Shown one piece after another: positions 1 to 10,782 of a stretch of DNA of 64,000 nucleotides. Within the stretch, counting starts at the first letter, position 1, and every line of letters starts with the position of its first letter. A program made the position numbers and the translations under genes. The notes beneath the pieces were generated by a model, which was not told the DNA's origin, made no database searches, and was given only the letters and a program-made list of their open reading frames with translations. The stretch comes from Phellopilus nigrolimitatus (lineage: Eukaryota > Basidiomycota > Agaricomycetes > Hymenochaetales > Hymenochaetaceae), in the NCBI GenBank assembly GCA_021029095.1, contig JAJOHG010000060.1, positions 1 through 64,000 of the forward strand. Direction: 5' to 3'.

Positions 1-3000
1 TTCCGCCACTTCCCACCCACCCACCCGACTTCACGCCCGGTACACGCTTCACCGCCGAACGATACGCAGCCCTCAAATCCGTCCTCGAGAGTTCGGATTT
101 CTTGTGGCCGGAGGAGGTGAAGCTTTGCTTAGAAGTGATCCGCCTCGAGGAGTACGCGTTCGCTTGGGACGAATCGGAGAAGGGCACGCTCGACACCGAC
201 TACTTCCCGCCGATCCACATTCCGACAGTCGAACATGTGCCATGGGCCCTACGCATGATTCCGATACCGCCGGGCATATTCGACAAAGTCATCGAGATCA
301 TCAAAGACAAGATTTCGTCGGGCGTCTATGAACCGTCGAATTCCTTGTACCGCTCCCGATGGTTTTGCGTAATGAAGAAGGACGGAAAGTCGCTCCGCAT
401 TGTACACGATCTCCAAAAGCTGAACTCCGTTACCATTCGTGACCCCGCCGTTCCACCGAGCGTAGACACCCTCGCCGAGTCCTTCGCCGCCCGGGCTTGC
501 TATTCGGTCTTCGATCTCTTTGTCGCATTCGACCAGCGGAAACTCCACCCCGACACCCGCGACGTCACGACCTTCCAAACGCCATTGGGGACGTTTCGGC
601 TCACCTCTATTCCCATGGGATATACGAATTCGCAACAGATCCTGCACAGCGACGTCACATTCATTCTGCGGCTAGAGATTCCCGACCACACGGTACCATT
701 CGTGGACGACATCCCGATCAAAGGGCCGACTTCACGCTACGAACTAGCCGACGGTACATACGAAACCATCCCCGAAAATCCGCTCATCCGACGCTTCGTC
801 TTCGAACACCTACAGGCAGTCATCCGCATCATTCACCGTCTCGGGAAAGTTGGTGCGACGCTCTCTGGCAAGAAGATCACCTTATGCGCGCCGACCGGAG
901 TCATTGTCGGTCATACATGTACGTACGAAGGACGGGTCGCCGACGACTCTCGAGTCCAATGCATCCGCGACTGGCCCGCGCCGCGCAACGTATCGGAGGT
1001 CCGACAGTTTCTAGGTACCTGCGGTGTGGTCCGGATTTACATCAAGGATTATGCGCGCCTTACAAAACCGATCACTTCGTTGTTAAACAAGGACATCGAG
1101 TTCATTTTCGGGCCCGAGCAAGACACGTGCTTTCAGCGGATCAAAGAAGCGGTTATGAATTGCCCCGCCCTCCGCCCGATCGACTACCAGTGTGACCGCC
1201 CAATCGTCCTGTCGGTAGATTCTTCCAACGTCGGCTTCGGCTGCATTATATCCCAGTTGGGACCGAACAAGGAGCGCTTCGTCTCCCGCTTCATTTCCGG
1301 ATGCTGGAACGAGCGGGAGCGAAACTATTCCCAGCCGAAAGCCAAACTCTTCGGCCTCTTCCGATCGCTCCGCGCTTCGCGCCTATACATTATCGGCTTT
1401 CCCCACCTCGTCGTCGAAGTAGATGCGAAGTACATCAACGGCATGATCAACAACCGGGACCTTCAGCCGAACGCGACGATTAACCGCTGGGTCGCCGGCA
1501 TCCTCCTCTTCGACTTCCAACTCGTCCACGTACCGGGAGTTCACCATGCCGGAGCCGACGGAGTGTCCCGACGCCCACCCGCCCCAGAGGACCCCCCGCC
1601 CGACGACGACTACGAGGAGTGGATTGATGAACAGTACGGCTTTGTCGCTGCCACCGCACACGCAGCCGACGACGTGCCTGAAATCCCACGATCGGCTAAG
1701 GCCCGACGGCGGGATGAGCTTGTCAACCTTTATCGGGAATTCCTTGTGTCGAAGCGGCCGCCTGATGCATACAAAGGCGATGAGGGCAGACTCCGCGCCT
1801 TTATCAAGGCCGCGACCGGCTTCTACGTGCAGAACGGACTCCTATGGCGAAAGAACCGACACGACCGCCCGCAGCAAGTACCCGACATCGACCGGCGCTT
1901 TCGGCTCATCGAAGCGGCTCACAACGACCTAGGCCACCGAGGCTTCTTTTCTGTTCGGATGCATTTACACGACCGCTTCTGGTGGCCGTTTATGGACCGC
2001 GACATCAAGTGGTTCCTACTCACGTGCAACGAATGCCAAGTCCGTCAGATGAAGAAGTTTCATATCCCGCCGACGGTCCCGCCCCCGGCCGCTCTTTTCC
2101 GCCGAATACACGTTGACATCATGCACATGCCTAAAGCCGGCGGCTTCCAATACATCATTCAGGCACGATGCTCCCTTTCCGGATGGCCCGAATACCGCCT
2201 GCTCCGATCCGAAAGCGCTCGCGCCATTCAGGCCTTCCTATTTGACGAAGTCGTTTGCCGACACGGCCCCTTCATCGACATTGTGTCGGACAATGGCCCC
2301 GCCTTTCAACCCGCCATCAAAGCGATCAGCAAATATATCGGTCATCACATTCAGATTTCTCCGTACAATTCCCAGGCCAACGGCATTGTCGAGCGCGCTC
2401 ATCGAGATATCCGCGAGGTAATTACAAAGCTCTGCAAGGGCGATGACAGTAAGTGGCCGTCGGCCGCCCCCTTCGCTTTCTGGTCGGAGCGGGTCACGAT
2501 CAAGCCGTCCACCGGCTATTCGGCTTATTTTCTCCTGCACGGCGTGGAGCCGACCCTCCCACTTGACCTTATCGAAGCCACATACATGTCGCCTGCCATC
2601 GACCGCACCATTTCTCACTCCGACTTACTCGCCCGACGCGCCAAGGATCTTCAACGCCGCGCCGAGGACCTCGCTCTCGCCCACGAACGCGTCCTGGCCT
2701 CCCGCTTCAAAGCTGCGCAGCGCTTCCGCGAGGAATTCGACCACACCATCAAGGACTACGATTTCGAACCAGGTGCCTTGGTACTCGCCCGAAACACCAG
2801 GATCGAAAAGGAGTTAAACCGGAAATTCAAAAGCCGGTACTTGGGTCCTTTAGCCGTCGTCCGGCGCACGAAAGGTGGTTCCTACATCTTGTCCGACATG
2901 GACGGCTCCATCTACCGCAACCGATTCGCCGTGTTCCGCCTCATTCCGTACCACCCACGAACCGTGCTGGCCGTGCCCGTTCCGACCCACGTGAATCGGA

Positions 3001-3110
3001 CAGACGACGAACTCGACGAGCTAGCCACAAGGACCGATGACTCGACCACGGCCGACTTAGACCTCGACAACCAAGGAGATAAGGAGGATGGAGAAGATAC
3101 GGCCTCTTAA
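1..3110 (+). CDS. pol: Gypsy Pol of element 1 (reverse transcriptase, RNase H, integrase), 5' partial
   Basis: The frame is open from base 3, so the true start lies to the left; the TTG at 102 is not a start. Domains in order: reverse transcriptase with SVFDLFVAFD (about 504-533) and the catalytic box FVDD (699-710), RNase H with SVDSS (about 1213), integrase with an HNDLGH...CNEC zinc region (about 1920-2035), then acidic residues in HVDIMHM, VSDNGPAF and NGIVERAH. There is no chromodomain; the C-terminus is acidic. FVDD rather than YxDD fits a basidiomycete gypsy lineage in which F(I/V)DD is usual. In RNase H the position normally Glu in a KELxAI-type box is Lys (AAA at 1344-1346), which may disable the enzyme. 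There are no stops or frameshifts in about 1,035 codons. It converges on the antisense gene ending at 3266. Confidence 0.9.
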   Translation, partial: PPLPTHPPDFTPGTRFTAERYAALKSVLESSDFLWPEEVKLCLEVIRLEEYAFAWDESEKGTLDTDYFPPIHIPTVEHVPWALRMIPIPPGIFDKVIEIIKDKISSGVYEPSNSLYRSRWFCVMKKDGKSLRIVHDLQKLNSVTIRDPAVPPSVDTLAESFAARACYSVFDLFVAFDQRKLHPDTRDVTTFQTPLGTFRLTSIPMGYTNSQQILHSDVTFILRLEIPDHTVPFVDDIPIKGPTSRYELADGTYETIPENPLIRRFVFEHLQAVIRIIHRLGKVGATLSGKKITLCAPTGVIVGHTCTYEGRVADDSRVQCIRDWPAPRNVSEVRQFLGTCGVVRIYIKDYARLTKPITSLLNKDIEFIFGPEQDTCFQRIKEAVMNCPALRPIDYQCDRPIVLSVDSSNVGFGCIISQLGPNKERFVSRFISGCWNERERNYSQPKAKLFGLFRSLRASRLYIIGFPHLVVEVDAKYINGMINNRDLQPNATINRWVAGILLFDFQLVHVPGVHHAGADGVSRRPPAPEDPPPDDDYEEWIDEQYGFVAATAHAADDVPEIPRSAKARRRDELVNLYREFLVSKRPPDAYKGDEGRLRAFIKAATGFYVQNGLLWRKNRHDRPQQVPDIDRRFRLIEAAHNDLGHRGFFSVRMHLHDRFWWPFMDRDIKWFLLTCNECQVRQMKKFHIPPTVPPPAALFRRIHVDIMHMPKAGGFQYIIQARCSLSGWPEYRLLRSESARAIQAFLFDEVVCRHGPFIDIVSDNGPAFQPAIKAISKYIGHHIQISPYNSQANGIVERAHRDIREVITKLCKGDDSKWPSAAPFAFWSERVTIKPSTGYSAYFLLHGVEPTLPLDLIEATYMSPAIDRTISHSDLLARRAKDLQRRAEDLALAHERVLASRFKAAQRFREEFDHTIKDYDFEPGALVLARNTRIEKELNRKFKSRYLGPLAVVRRTKGGSYILSDMDGSIYRNRFAVFRLIPYHPRTVLAVPVPTHVNRTDDELDELATRTDDSTTADLDLDNQGDKEDGEDTAS

Positions 3111-3666
3111 GGAAAATCACGCACCCGTCACCTGTCGTGTAATATGTATCGACTATGTACTCTCCAGAATGGAATCAATTCCCTGCTCACAAAATCGGCC
3201 GCCTTAGTTTCGCAAGCCATGTTAAGTCTAATATACAAATCTCGGCCGATCTCCCGACAGCCCTTCTACCGCCTAGTGCTCCGCGCCTTTCCCTTTCCCT
3301 TCCCGACATACCCCTCGTCCGGTTCACCCCTCCGGCGCCCGGGCAGCAGCGCGTAGAGTCGCCGGACGCCGTCCGGCGACCGACGACGTCCCTCCATCTC
3401 CGCCTCGCCGCCTGCGATAACCTCCGCCAGTGCCGCTCGAACTGCACCGGGTTCCGCGTCGCACATCGCTTCCCACCACGCGGGTGCGGCTCCCAAGCCC
3501 GGCGGCGGCGGTGCCGAGCACGCCGCCAAGCGCGGTGCGCCCCCCGGCCAATCGCACGCCACCTTGCGCTGCCTGCACACCACACACGCACGGTACCCCT
3601 TCCGTACCTCACACTCACCCCTACGAGTCGCCCTCTTACCTCGCTTCGAACACGGGTTGCACGGCA

Positions 3667-3671
3667 CCACC
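3667..3671. repeat. Target-site duplication, left copy (CCACC) of element 2
   Basis: CCACC directly precedes the 5' LTR and recurs directly after the 3' LTR. Five bases is the usual length for Ty3/gypsy integration. Confidence 0.93.
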
Positions 3672-4177
3672 TGTTAGAACTTACCTTGCTTACCTCACGA
3701 TCCCCCTTACATCATTCCTTCCTTGCTTAGTCAGGCCCTTCACCTTTCCATTATCTTTCCCTTAGTTTATGGCCTGACCCCTTCCTCATTGTACGCGCCC
3801 CTCCTAGGCGCTCCCCGCTCCACGCTCCACTGCCTCATTCCATGCTCCACTGTACATGCCCCTTACGGGCCTTTCCCTCACGCTCCCCTCATGTCATGCT
3901 GCGCATGACTCCATAGCTCCGCTGACATCATAGTCAGCCTCACAGTATATATAGGTACATCGCTGGGACCTTAAGCCCCAGCTTGACCTCCTTGTTCAGT
4001 AGCTAGCATAGTCTTGCTATTCATCGCCCTTGCTCTTCATAGTCTTGCGCCCTGCGCTTCACAGTCTTGCCACAGTCATTGTCGCCTTGTCACAGTCAAG
4101 CCTCACGTCACTCGTCACGCCACTGTCCACAGTCACGCTCCTCGCTCCATTAGGCAAGACCCTGTTACTCCGTAACA
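3672..4177 (+). repeat. 5' LTR of element 2
   Basis: 506 bp, TGTTA...TAACA. It matches 10783-11288 with no difference found by eye. It holds the promoter at 3946-3989. ORFs inside it repeat exactly in the other LTR and are not genes. Confidence 0.95.
3946..3989 (+). promoter_or_regulatory. LTR promoter: TATA box and predicted transcript start of element 2
   Basis: TATATATA lies at 3946-3953. AGCTTGACCT at 3980-3989, 34 bases downstream, is the predicted 5' end of the RNA, because its reverse complement forms the primer-binding site at 4180-4189. The start is preceded by CCCC, as in element 3. Confidence 0.75.
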
Positions 4178-4179
4178 TT

Positions 4180-4189
4180 AGGTCAAGCT
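4180..4189 (+). other. Self-primer binding site of element 2
   Basis: AGGTCAAGCT begins two bases after the LTR end and is the exact reverse complement of 3980-3989 in the LTR. No TGG typical of a tRNA-primed site follows the LTR. This is the arrangement of Tf1-type self-priming, where the mRNA 5' end folds back as primer. Confidence 0.75.
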
Positions 4190-4612
4190 CTCTTTTGATT
4201 GTCGACGTATCAACGTCTAGACAAAATTTCTACCCTACCCAAACTCCCCGCTAACGCGGTCTGGCCCACCGATCAACCCTACCCAACTGCGGGAACCTAT
4301 CCACTCACCCTCAGAAGGAGATCGGACGGACGAATTGCCTGGAAAGTATTTCTTGAAGGAGGCGATCCACACACCGAACTTTTATACCGTTACCACGAAT
4401 TTGGAATCCTCCAAAACGTCCGACCCCGCGAACACTCAAGTCGACCCATTGAAATACCAACGCCACCACAGCATATCGACCCTGTTGACGTAATCACTCG
4501 ATCGTTATCTCAAACATCGCTTGACGACAATTCCACTGCACCACCTCACGTTCCTACTCGACCAAATACTCCACCACAGACCACAGTACCAACCGTCACG
4601 ACAAGCCCCACC

Positions 4613-5663
4613 ATGAGCACCAAAGAAATCGCATTCGCCAAGCCCCCTGACTTCGATGGCAAGCGCAGCAATGCCCAATACTTCTGGGATGCCTGCCAGG
4701 CCTATCTACGAGGCAACAAGGACATCTACAAGACCGATCTGCACAAAATCACGTTCGTCCTTTCATTCATGAAGACTGGTTCAGCCGCCACTTTCGCCAG
4801 CAATAAGTACAAGACATACACGGACACGGCAGAATATGGAACCTGGGCAGACTTCGCCAAAGCCTTCGACGCCCAGTTCCTCCCTGTCAATGCCAAACAG
4901 GATGCGTCATTTGCAATCGCCAATTGCAAACAGGACGACGATGTCGACGGCTTCATCGCTACATTCAAGAGTCTTGCCCTCCAAGCCGGGTTCACCCAAG
5001 AGGAACCCCTCATTGAATACTTTCGACGAGGTCTCAAATCCAGCATTGCAGACAAGATCTACAATCGAGGCGAACCCACTACACTCGAAGGATGGTACAC
5101 CGAAGCCAGCAAAGCCCAACAGAACCTACGACGCCAAGCTGAGCTCAAGCACGCGCGACAAGCGTTGGTCTGGGGCTTTGGTACCAGCCCAGGCAACAAC
5201 CTGACGAAGAAGACTGACCCTGAAGGCTTCCAACGCAGCTCCAGCGGCGCAGCCTGGGAGCCAACTTCTGGGAAGCAAACCGATCCTAACGCCATGGAAA
5301 TTGGACGAGTCTCTAAGGAGGAGAGAGATCGTCGCAAGACAGACGGACTTTGCTTCTATTGCGGAAAGAAGGGACATCTGGCGCGCGAATGCCGTCAGAA
5401 ATTCGACACTCCCAACAGTCGACGATTCGCCTTTGACAATCGAACCACAAGGGCTGGCAGCAACTACAAGATCATGTTCCATCGCGACCCCCCGAGGCGC
5501 AGCATCCGCAGCACCCCAGCCACAGAAGCGCCTGCCCAGCATGCCGAATCTTCGACACCCTGCTAAAGAACCCCCTTCGGCCCGCATTCGCGCCATCCTG
5601 GCCAACCTCTCTGAAGAAGAACGCAAATCCGCATTCGACAACTTGGACCTCGAGGGTTTTTAA
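4613..5663 (+). pseudogene. gag: Gag of element 2, with a one-base shift near its end
   Basis: ATG at 4613 sits in a good context (ACCATGA). A capsid-type gag region follows, then a zinc knuckle CFYCGKKGHLAREC (about residues 247-260). The first frame runs to a stop at 5566, but after the C6 run at 5489-5494 the next frame reads on to 5663 and ends EEERKSAFDNLDLEGF, resembling the end of element 3 Gag (TPEQKKAWAAEFNLL). One C too many in the run would explain this. The same frame is also open upstream from 4199 with no ATG for 138 codons of protein-like sequence, so a longer product from a non-AUG start is possible. Confidence 0.8.
5654..5660 (+). promoter_or_regulatory. Candidate -1 ribosomal frameshift heptamer GGGTTTT at the gag end
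   Basis: In the Gag frame the codons are GAG GGT TTT TAA, giving G GGT TTT, an X XXY YYZ slippery site directly before the stop. A -1 shift enters the pol frame, which has no stop from there through the protease. I see no obvious downstream pseudoknot, but I did not fold the RNA. Confidence 0.6.
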
Positions 5664-8600
5664 GAAGGCAGCCAGCATCGACGTCTGCACTGCCTAGTAT
5701 TTCGATTTCTCCTGTAATCATAGCCGAACATGCCCACAATTCCATGAAAATTCCCATTGGCATCCACTCGAGAAAAGAAATCGTCGAAACCACAGCCCTC
5801 ATAGACTCCGGCGCAGAAGGACAATTCCTCGACTCCACCTTTGTGGACATACACCAAATCCCCACCAAACCTCTGCGTCGACCCATTCAAGTCCTCAATG
5901 TTGACGGAACTCCTAATTCCGAAGGAGAAATCAGTCGTTTCACCTGGCGATTCATTGCGATCGGCGAAGAACTCATCCCAATTTATTTTCTCGTTACCTC
6001 CCTTGGAAGAGAAACCGCTATCCTGGGCCTTCCTTGGCTACGTCGCATCAACCCCAAAATTGATTGGGAGAAACGCACTCTGGACATCCCTAAGCAAAAT
6101 CCACGATCCCTATCTTTTGCCCGATGCGAATCCTATGCCCCACCAGAAGAGCGATCTTTTGTCGCAAAAATCACTCTCAACATCCGTGCAAAAGTAAACA
6201 CCGCCATGGATCTTGCACAACGTGCCAATGCTGCCAAGGAACAGAAACCCCTTGAAGAAATTGTACCAGCACACTACCATCAGTTCCTGAAGGTTTTCGA
6301 ACAGAAGGCATCCGAACGTTTTCCTCCAGTACGGACCTATGACCACGCCATCGTCCTAAAACCCGATTTCCAACCTAAAGACTGCAAAGTCTATCCCATG
6401 GCACCCACGGAACAAAAGGCTCTGGATGACTTCCTTGACGACAACTTGAAGAAAGGTTATATTCGCAAATCCTCTTCCCCCATGGCCTCACCTTTCTTCT
6501 TCGTCGGAAAAAAGGACGGAAAATTGCGTGGATGCCAGGACTATCGCAAACTCAACGAAGGAACAGTCAAAAACGCTTATCCAATTCCCCTCGTATCCGA
6601 ACTATTAGACAAAATTCAAGGGCGCAAAATACTTCACCAAACTGGATGTACGATGGGGATACAATAATATTCGGATCAAAGACGGCGACCAATGGAAGGC
6701 AGCATTCAAAACAAATCGAGGACTCTTCGAACCCATGGTCATGTTTTTTGGACTTTGCAATTCACCAGCGACTTTTCAAGCATTCATGGACTGATACCTT
6801 CCGAACCGTTCTGCTGGAAGGATGGGTCCTCATCTACATGGACGACATATTCATCATGGCCTCGGACATCCCTACACTTCGCGAACGCACCCGCAAAGTC
6901 CTCGCCATTGGACAAGATGCCGACTTATACTTCAAACCGGAGAAATGTGTTTTCGAAGCCACACAGGTAGAATATCTTGGACTTATCATTTCGGAAAACT
7001 CAGTTTCCATGGACCCTGTCAAACTAGCTGGTATCTCGCAATGGCCCACACCAACGAACAAAACCCAAGTTCACTCCTTCCTAGGATTCTGCAATTTCTA
7101 TCGCCAATTCATCGACCACTATGCAGAAATTGCGGCACCATTGGACGTACTAAAAAGGGAGAAAACCACCTGGGAATGGTCCGACGTACACGAGAATGCA
7201 TTCCAACGACTTAAAGGCAAATTTCTGGAGAAACCCATTCTCCAGATGCCTGACAAAACTCGACCATTCATCCTGGAAACGGACGCCTCTGGCGTAGCAT
7301 CGGCTGGTACTCTCAAACAACTCGACTCAAATGGCGAACCCCATCCATGTGGCTTCATTTCCAAACAGTTTGACGACACTCAACGACGCTACGAGATCTA
7401 CGATCGAGAACTCTTAGCGATTATCCGTGGACTTGAAGCCTGGCGACACTATCTTTTGGGTGCACCCCATAAGATAACCATCTGGTGCGACCACAAGAAC
7501 CTTACCTATTTCCGTGCGGCCCGCCGTCTCTCACCCCGCCAAGCACGATGGAGTTTATTTCTCTCCCAGTTCGACCACCACATTCAATACGCACCAGGAA
7601 AAGACAATACCACAGATCCCATGTCCCGACGCTCTGACTACCTGATCGATGGCAAATCAGAACCAGATGACCCCCCACTCTACCCGAATCCGTCTTCATT
7701 GCCACGACTACTGTCGACTTTAAGACCCGTCTAATTCTTCGCACTAAGGAAGACAACTTCGCCAATGAAGCTCTCAATATCATCCGATCAGCCGGTATTC
7801 CACCATTTCGATCTTCCCTTGCTGATTGGACAGAGAAAGATGGCATTGTATTCTTTAAACAGAAGGCCTACATCCCAGACGACATTGAACTTCGCCGACA
7901 TGCAGTACAACTGTACCACGACACCCCTGTCATGGGACACCCTGGGATTTACAAAACCCTCGCATTGCTCAAACAACATTATTGGTGGCCAGGAATGTAC
8001 ATCTTCGTCAAGAAATTCGTCAATGGTTGCGCAATCTGTCAACAAATGAAGATCAACACTCATCCCACCGTCCCACCCCTCCATCCGATCCCTGCCGAAC
8101 CCAATGCACACCCATTTTCCACAGTCTCCATGGACTTTATCACCGGCCTCCCAGAATCAAATGGTTATGACTCGCTATTTGTCACCGTCGATCATAACCT
8201 TTCCAAAGGCATTGTCCTTTCCCCCTGCAACAAAATGATTGATGCCCTTGGAACTGCCCAATTGTATCACGACAACGTCTACCGACGCTTTGGGTTACCC
8301 CAGAAACTCATCTCTGACCGAGGACCCCAATTTGCCTCCAAAGTATTCCAGGAGCTTTGCAAGAAGCTCAATATCACGTCAGCACTATCCACCGCCTTCC
8401 ACCCTCAAACAGACGGAGAAACGGAGCGAGTAAACCAAGAAGTCGAAGCGTACCTTCGAATCTATTGTGGACGCCACCCGGAAACCTGGGCTGATCACCT
8501 GCCTGATATCGAATTCGCACACAATCAACGCGAACATTCCGCCACAAAACGCTCCCCATTCTCACTCCTCATGGGATACGAACCAATTGCCATCCCCGCC

Positions 8601-9161
8601 GCAGACCCTAACTCCGATCATCCCTCGGTAGAAGAACGCCTTCGCTCCCTTAAAGCCCTCAGAGAAGAAGCACTTGCGGCGCACGAACTTGCCCACATGC
8701 ACATGGCTGCCCGCATGACCCGGAACTTTGTACCCTTCAAGAAAGGGGAGAAAGTTTGGCTAGAAGCCCGGAACCTTGACATCGCCTCTCCATACAAGAA
8801 ATTGTCCCCTAAACGCGAAGGTCCCTTTGAAATCAAGGACGTGCTATCCCCATGGTCTTATCGCCTGACGCTACCGGTCCGATGGCGAATCCACAACGTC
8901 TTCCATGCCTCCCTCCTGACTCGTTATGTGGAGACCGATACCCACGGACCTACCCACGCGGAGCCACCACCTGACCTTGTCAATGGAGAAGAAGAATACG
9001 AGGTTGACGCAATACTGCGTCATCGTTTCCCAAAGAACCGAAGACAATACCTCGTGTCCTGGAAAGGATGGTCATCGCTCCACAACTCGTGGCAGAAGGA
9101 ATCGGACCTCAAAAATGCAAAAAAACTTCTCAACGACTATAAAAAGACCCATCGACTCTAA
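5661..9161 (+). pseudogene. pol: Pol of element 2 (protease, RT, RNase H, integrase, chromodomain) with three frameshifts
   Basis: The protease has ALIDSGAEG (DSG at about 5804). RT has [11 protein letters not shown] (about 6640) and YMDD (Asp pair at 6841-6846). RNase H has LETDAS (Asp about 7282). The integrase zinc region lies about 7900-8045, with acidic residues in MDFITG, SDRGPQF and GETERVN (Glu about 8424). A chromodomain spans about 8990-9155 (EEEYEVDAILRHR, YLVSWKGW). The frame changes at an extra G near 6619-6621, an extra base near 6789-6792 (giving TGA), and a lost base in the C run near 7684. Frames before and after each join read as normal Pol, so these are copy-specific breaks or assembly errors. 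A chromodomain would direct insertion to heterochromatin, consistent with the nesting. Confidence 0.88.
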
Positions 9162-9193
9162 CACCGTCCATAAACTCCCACTTTCACTGTCTC

Positions 9194-10376
9194 ATGCCCT
9201 ATTTCCCATTCCACCTACCGCACCTACCCTCTGTCAACTGGACCTTTGCCCTCGAAATCGGAGAATCCACCCCTATCTTTCTCCAGTTCATCATCGACCA
9301 CACCGACTACCCCGACGACCGCCGCCTCGTAATCCGCCTCGGCATCGACGTACTCGAACAACAGATCCTCCACATCGTCTTCCGATCCATCCCACCTAGC
9401 CGCAGGCCCAACCGTCTATCCCGAGCCGTCCCTGCACGCAACGTACCCATACACTTTGTTCCCCCTGAAGACCTCATCCCCGACCTCGACCCTGTCCCTG
9501 TCTATCGCGATGCCGCCACAGAGATCCCCGAGACGCATGAACACCTTTGATCCGCTCCCGGCACCTCATACTCGGCTCCCCGTCTCTGGCAACCGGCCCA
9601 ACCTCGACTTCGCCAACGATCGCTCTTTCCTCCGTCATGTCTTCATCGATCCCGGTCTCGCCAGCCCCATCAGTCAAACCATCCGAGACTCTCAACGACC
9701 CGATCTCGTCCGCTGGCAGAAGGCCCATGACCAAGCCGAGCAAAACCTCGCTATCGCCAATCGTATGGGTGAACATATTGATGAACTGCGCGACGAAAAC
9801 GAGAAGGCAAAGTCTACGGCTCGCCGGCAAATTCGACAAATCTTAGAAGGAGCCCTCGATGCTGGTGTACTCGCTATCCTGGACGACTATCGACCCTCGA
9901 ACGACCGCTTTCCCATCGATGAAGTCACAGGTGCCATTGATCTCACCTCGCCTCCGCCTGGACTTCCGGTTCCTCCACCATCGACTCCGCCACCTCCCGC
10001 CGCACCATCACCGTCTCCGTCACCCCCCGATGAATTCATTGCCGGAACATCGCCACCAGTCACTCCACCCACGGCTCGTCCCTTCCGACGCGCAGTCAAT
10101 CCCTTCACGCAGTCCATGATGGGTGACGTTCCGTTCTCTCAGATGTCGCCTCAGGAGATCCAAGGACACCTTAACCGGCGCAATTCCCCTGAGAACTCCA
10201 CGGCAACTCCGCTTCGAGTTCGGACACAGTTTTCGCCTCGGGTCGTCAGGTGCTTCACATGCGGCCAAGACGGACATCGGCAACAGGATTGTATTCGCTA
10301 CCAATGTGGATGGTGCGACAGACTCGCCCCCGGACACTCTTCGACCAACTGCCCGCACACGAACCGTCATTATTAG
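9194..10376 (+). pseudogene. Third ORF of element 2: protein with two CCHC-like zinc knuckles
   Basis: It starts 32 bases after pol. The first frame ends at 9550; deleting one T at about 9547 joins it to the frame that runs to 10376, giving about 394 aa. N-terminal part: hydrophobic and Pro/Asp-rich, with LPVSGNRPNLDFAN just after the join. Middle: a short coiled-coil-like stretch (AHDQAEQNLAIANRMGEHI) and a Pro-rich linker. C-terminus: CFTCGQDGHRQQDC followed by CGWCDRLAPGHSSTNC. Nucleic-acid binding is expected from zinc knuckles. There is no signal peptide or transmembrane region, so it is not an envelope gene. Element 3 lacks it. Confidence 0.65.
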
Positions 10377-10769
10377 GGGCGGAACGTCCGCGATGACGTT
10401 AAACTAGGAGGTCGTTGTGGGAACAGATTCGTGAAACCCTCTGCTTTCAGGTGACGCTGACAAACCTGGTCCAACGTTTTGGGTGAGCTTTATTGCTTTC
10501 GTTAAACCCTTCTTGAAGTTGTAGGCTCGCTCGAAACCTTCTGCTTGTTGGTGATGCTGAGAAACCTTCACGGCTGGAGATTTTCGGAATCCGGCACGGC
10601 CATGTCTCGTCTCGTTTTGCTTTTTCTTGTTGAGTTTTCTCTTTTACTTTTCAGTTTTGACTTCCTTCACGCGCATTGTAACTGCTTATTGGCGTTTATT
10701 TCGCCTTATCGCGTTTTCTTTTCGCCTTTCCTTTGTTTTCTTTGACAGTTTCGGCGAACTGTCGGTCTT

Positions 10770-10782
10770 AAAGAGGGGGTAA
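10770..10782 (+). other. Polypurine tract of element 2
   Basis: AAAGAGGGGGTAA abuts the 3' LTR. Element 3 has almost the same tract (AAGGAGGGGGTAA). It primes plus-strand synthesis in this family. Confidence 0.85.

Noticed and set aside
3155..3730. 191-codon plus-strand frame after the element 1 pol
   Set aside because: It is the mirror of the antisense zinc-cluster exon and runs into the LTR of element 2; it is Pro/Arg-rich from GC composition.
6619..6792. Programmed frameshifting inside element 2 RT
   Set aside because: Two same-sense shifts within 170 bases in a domain never split this way fit random indels or sequencing errors, not recoding.
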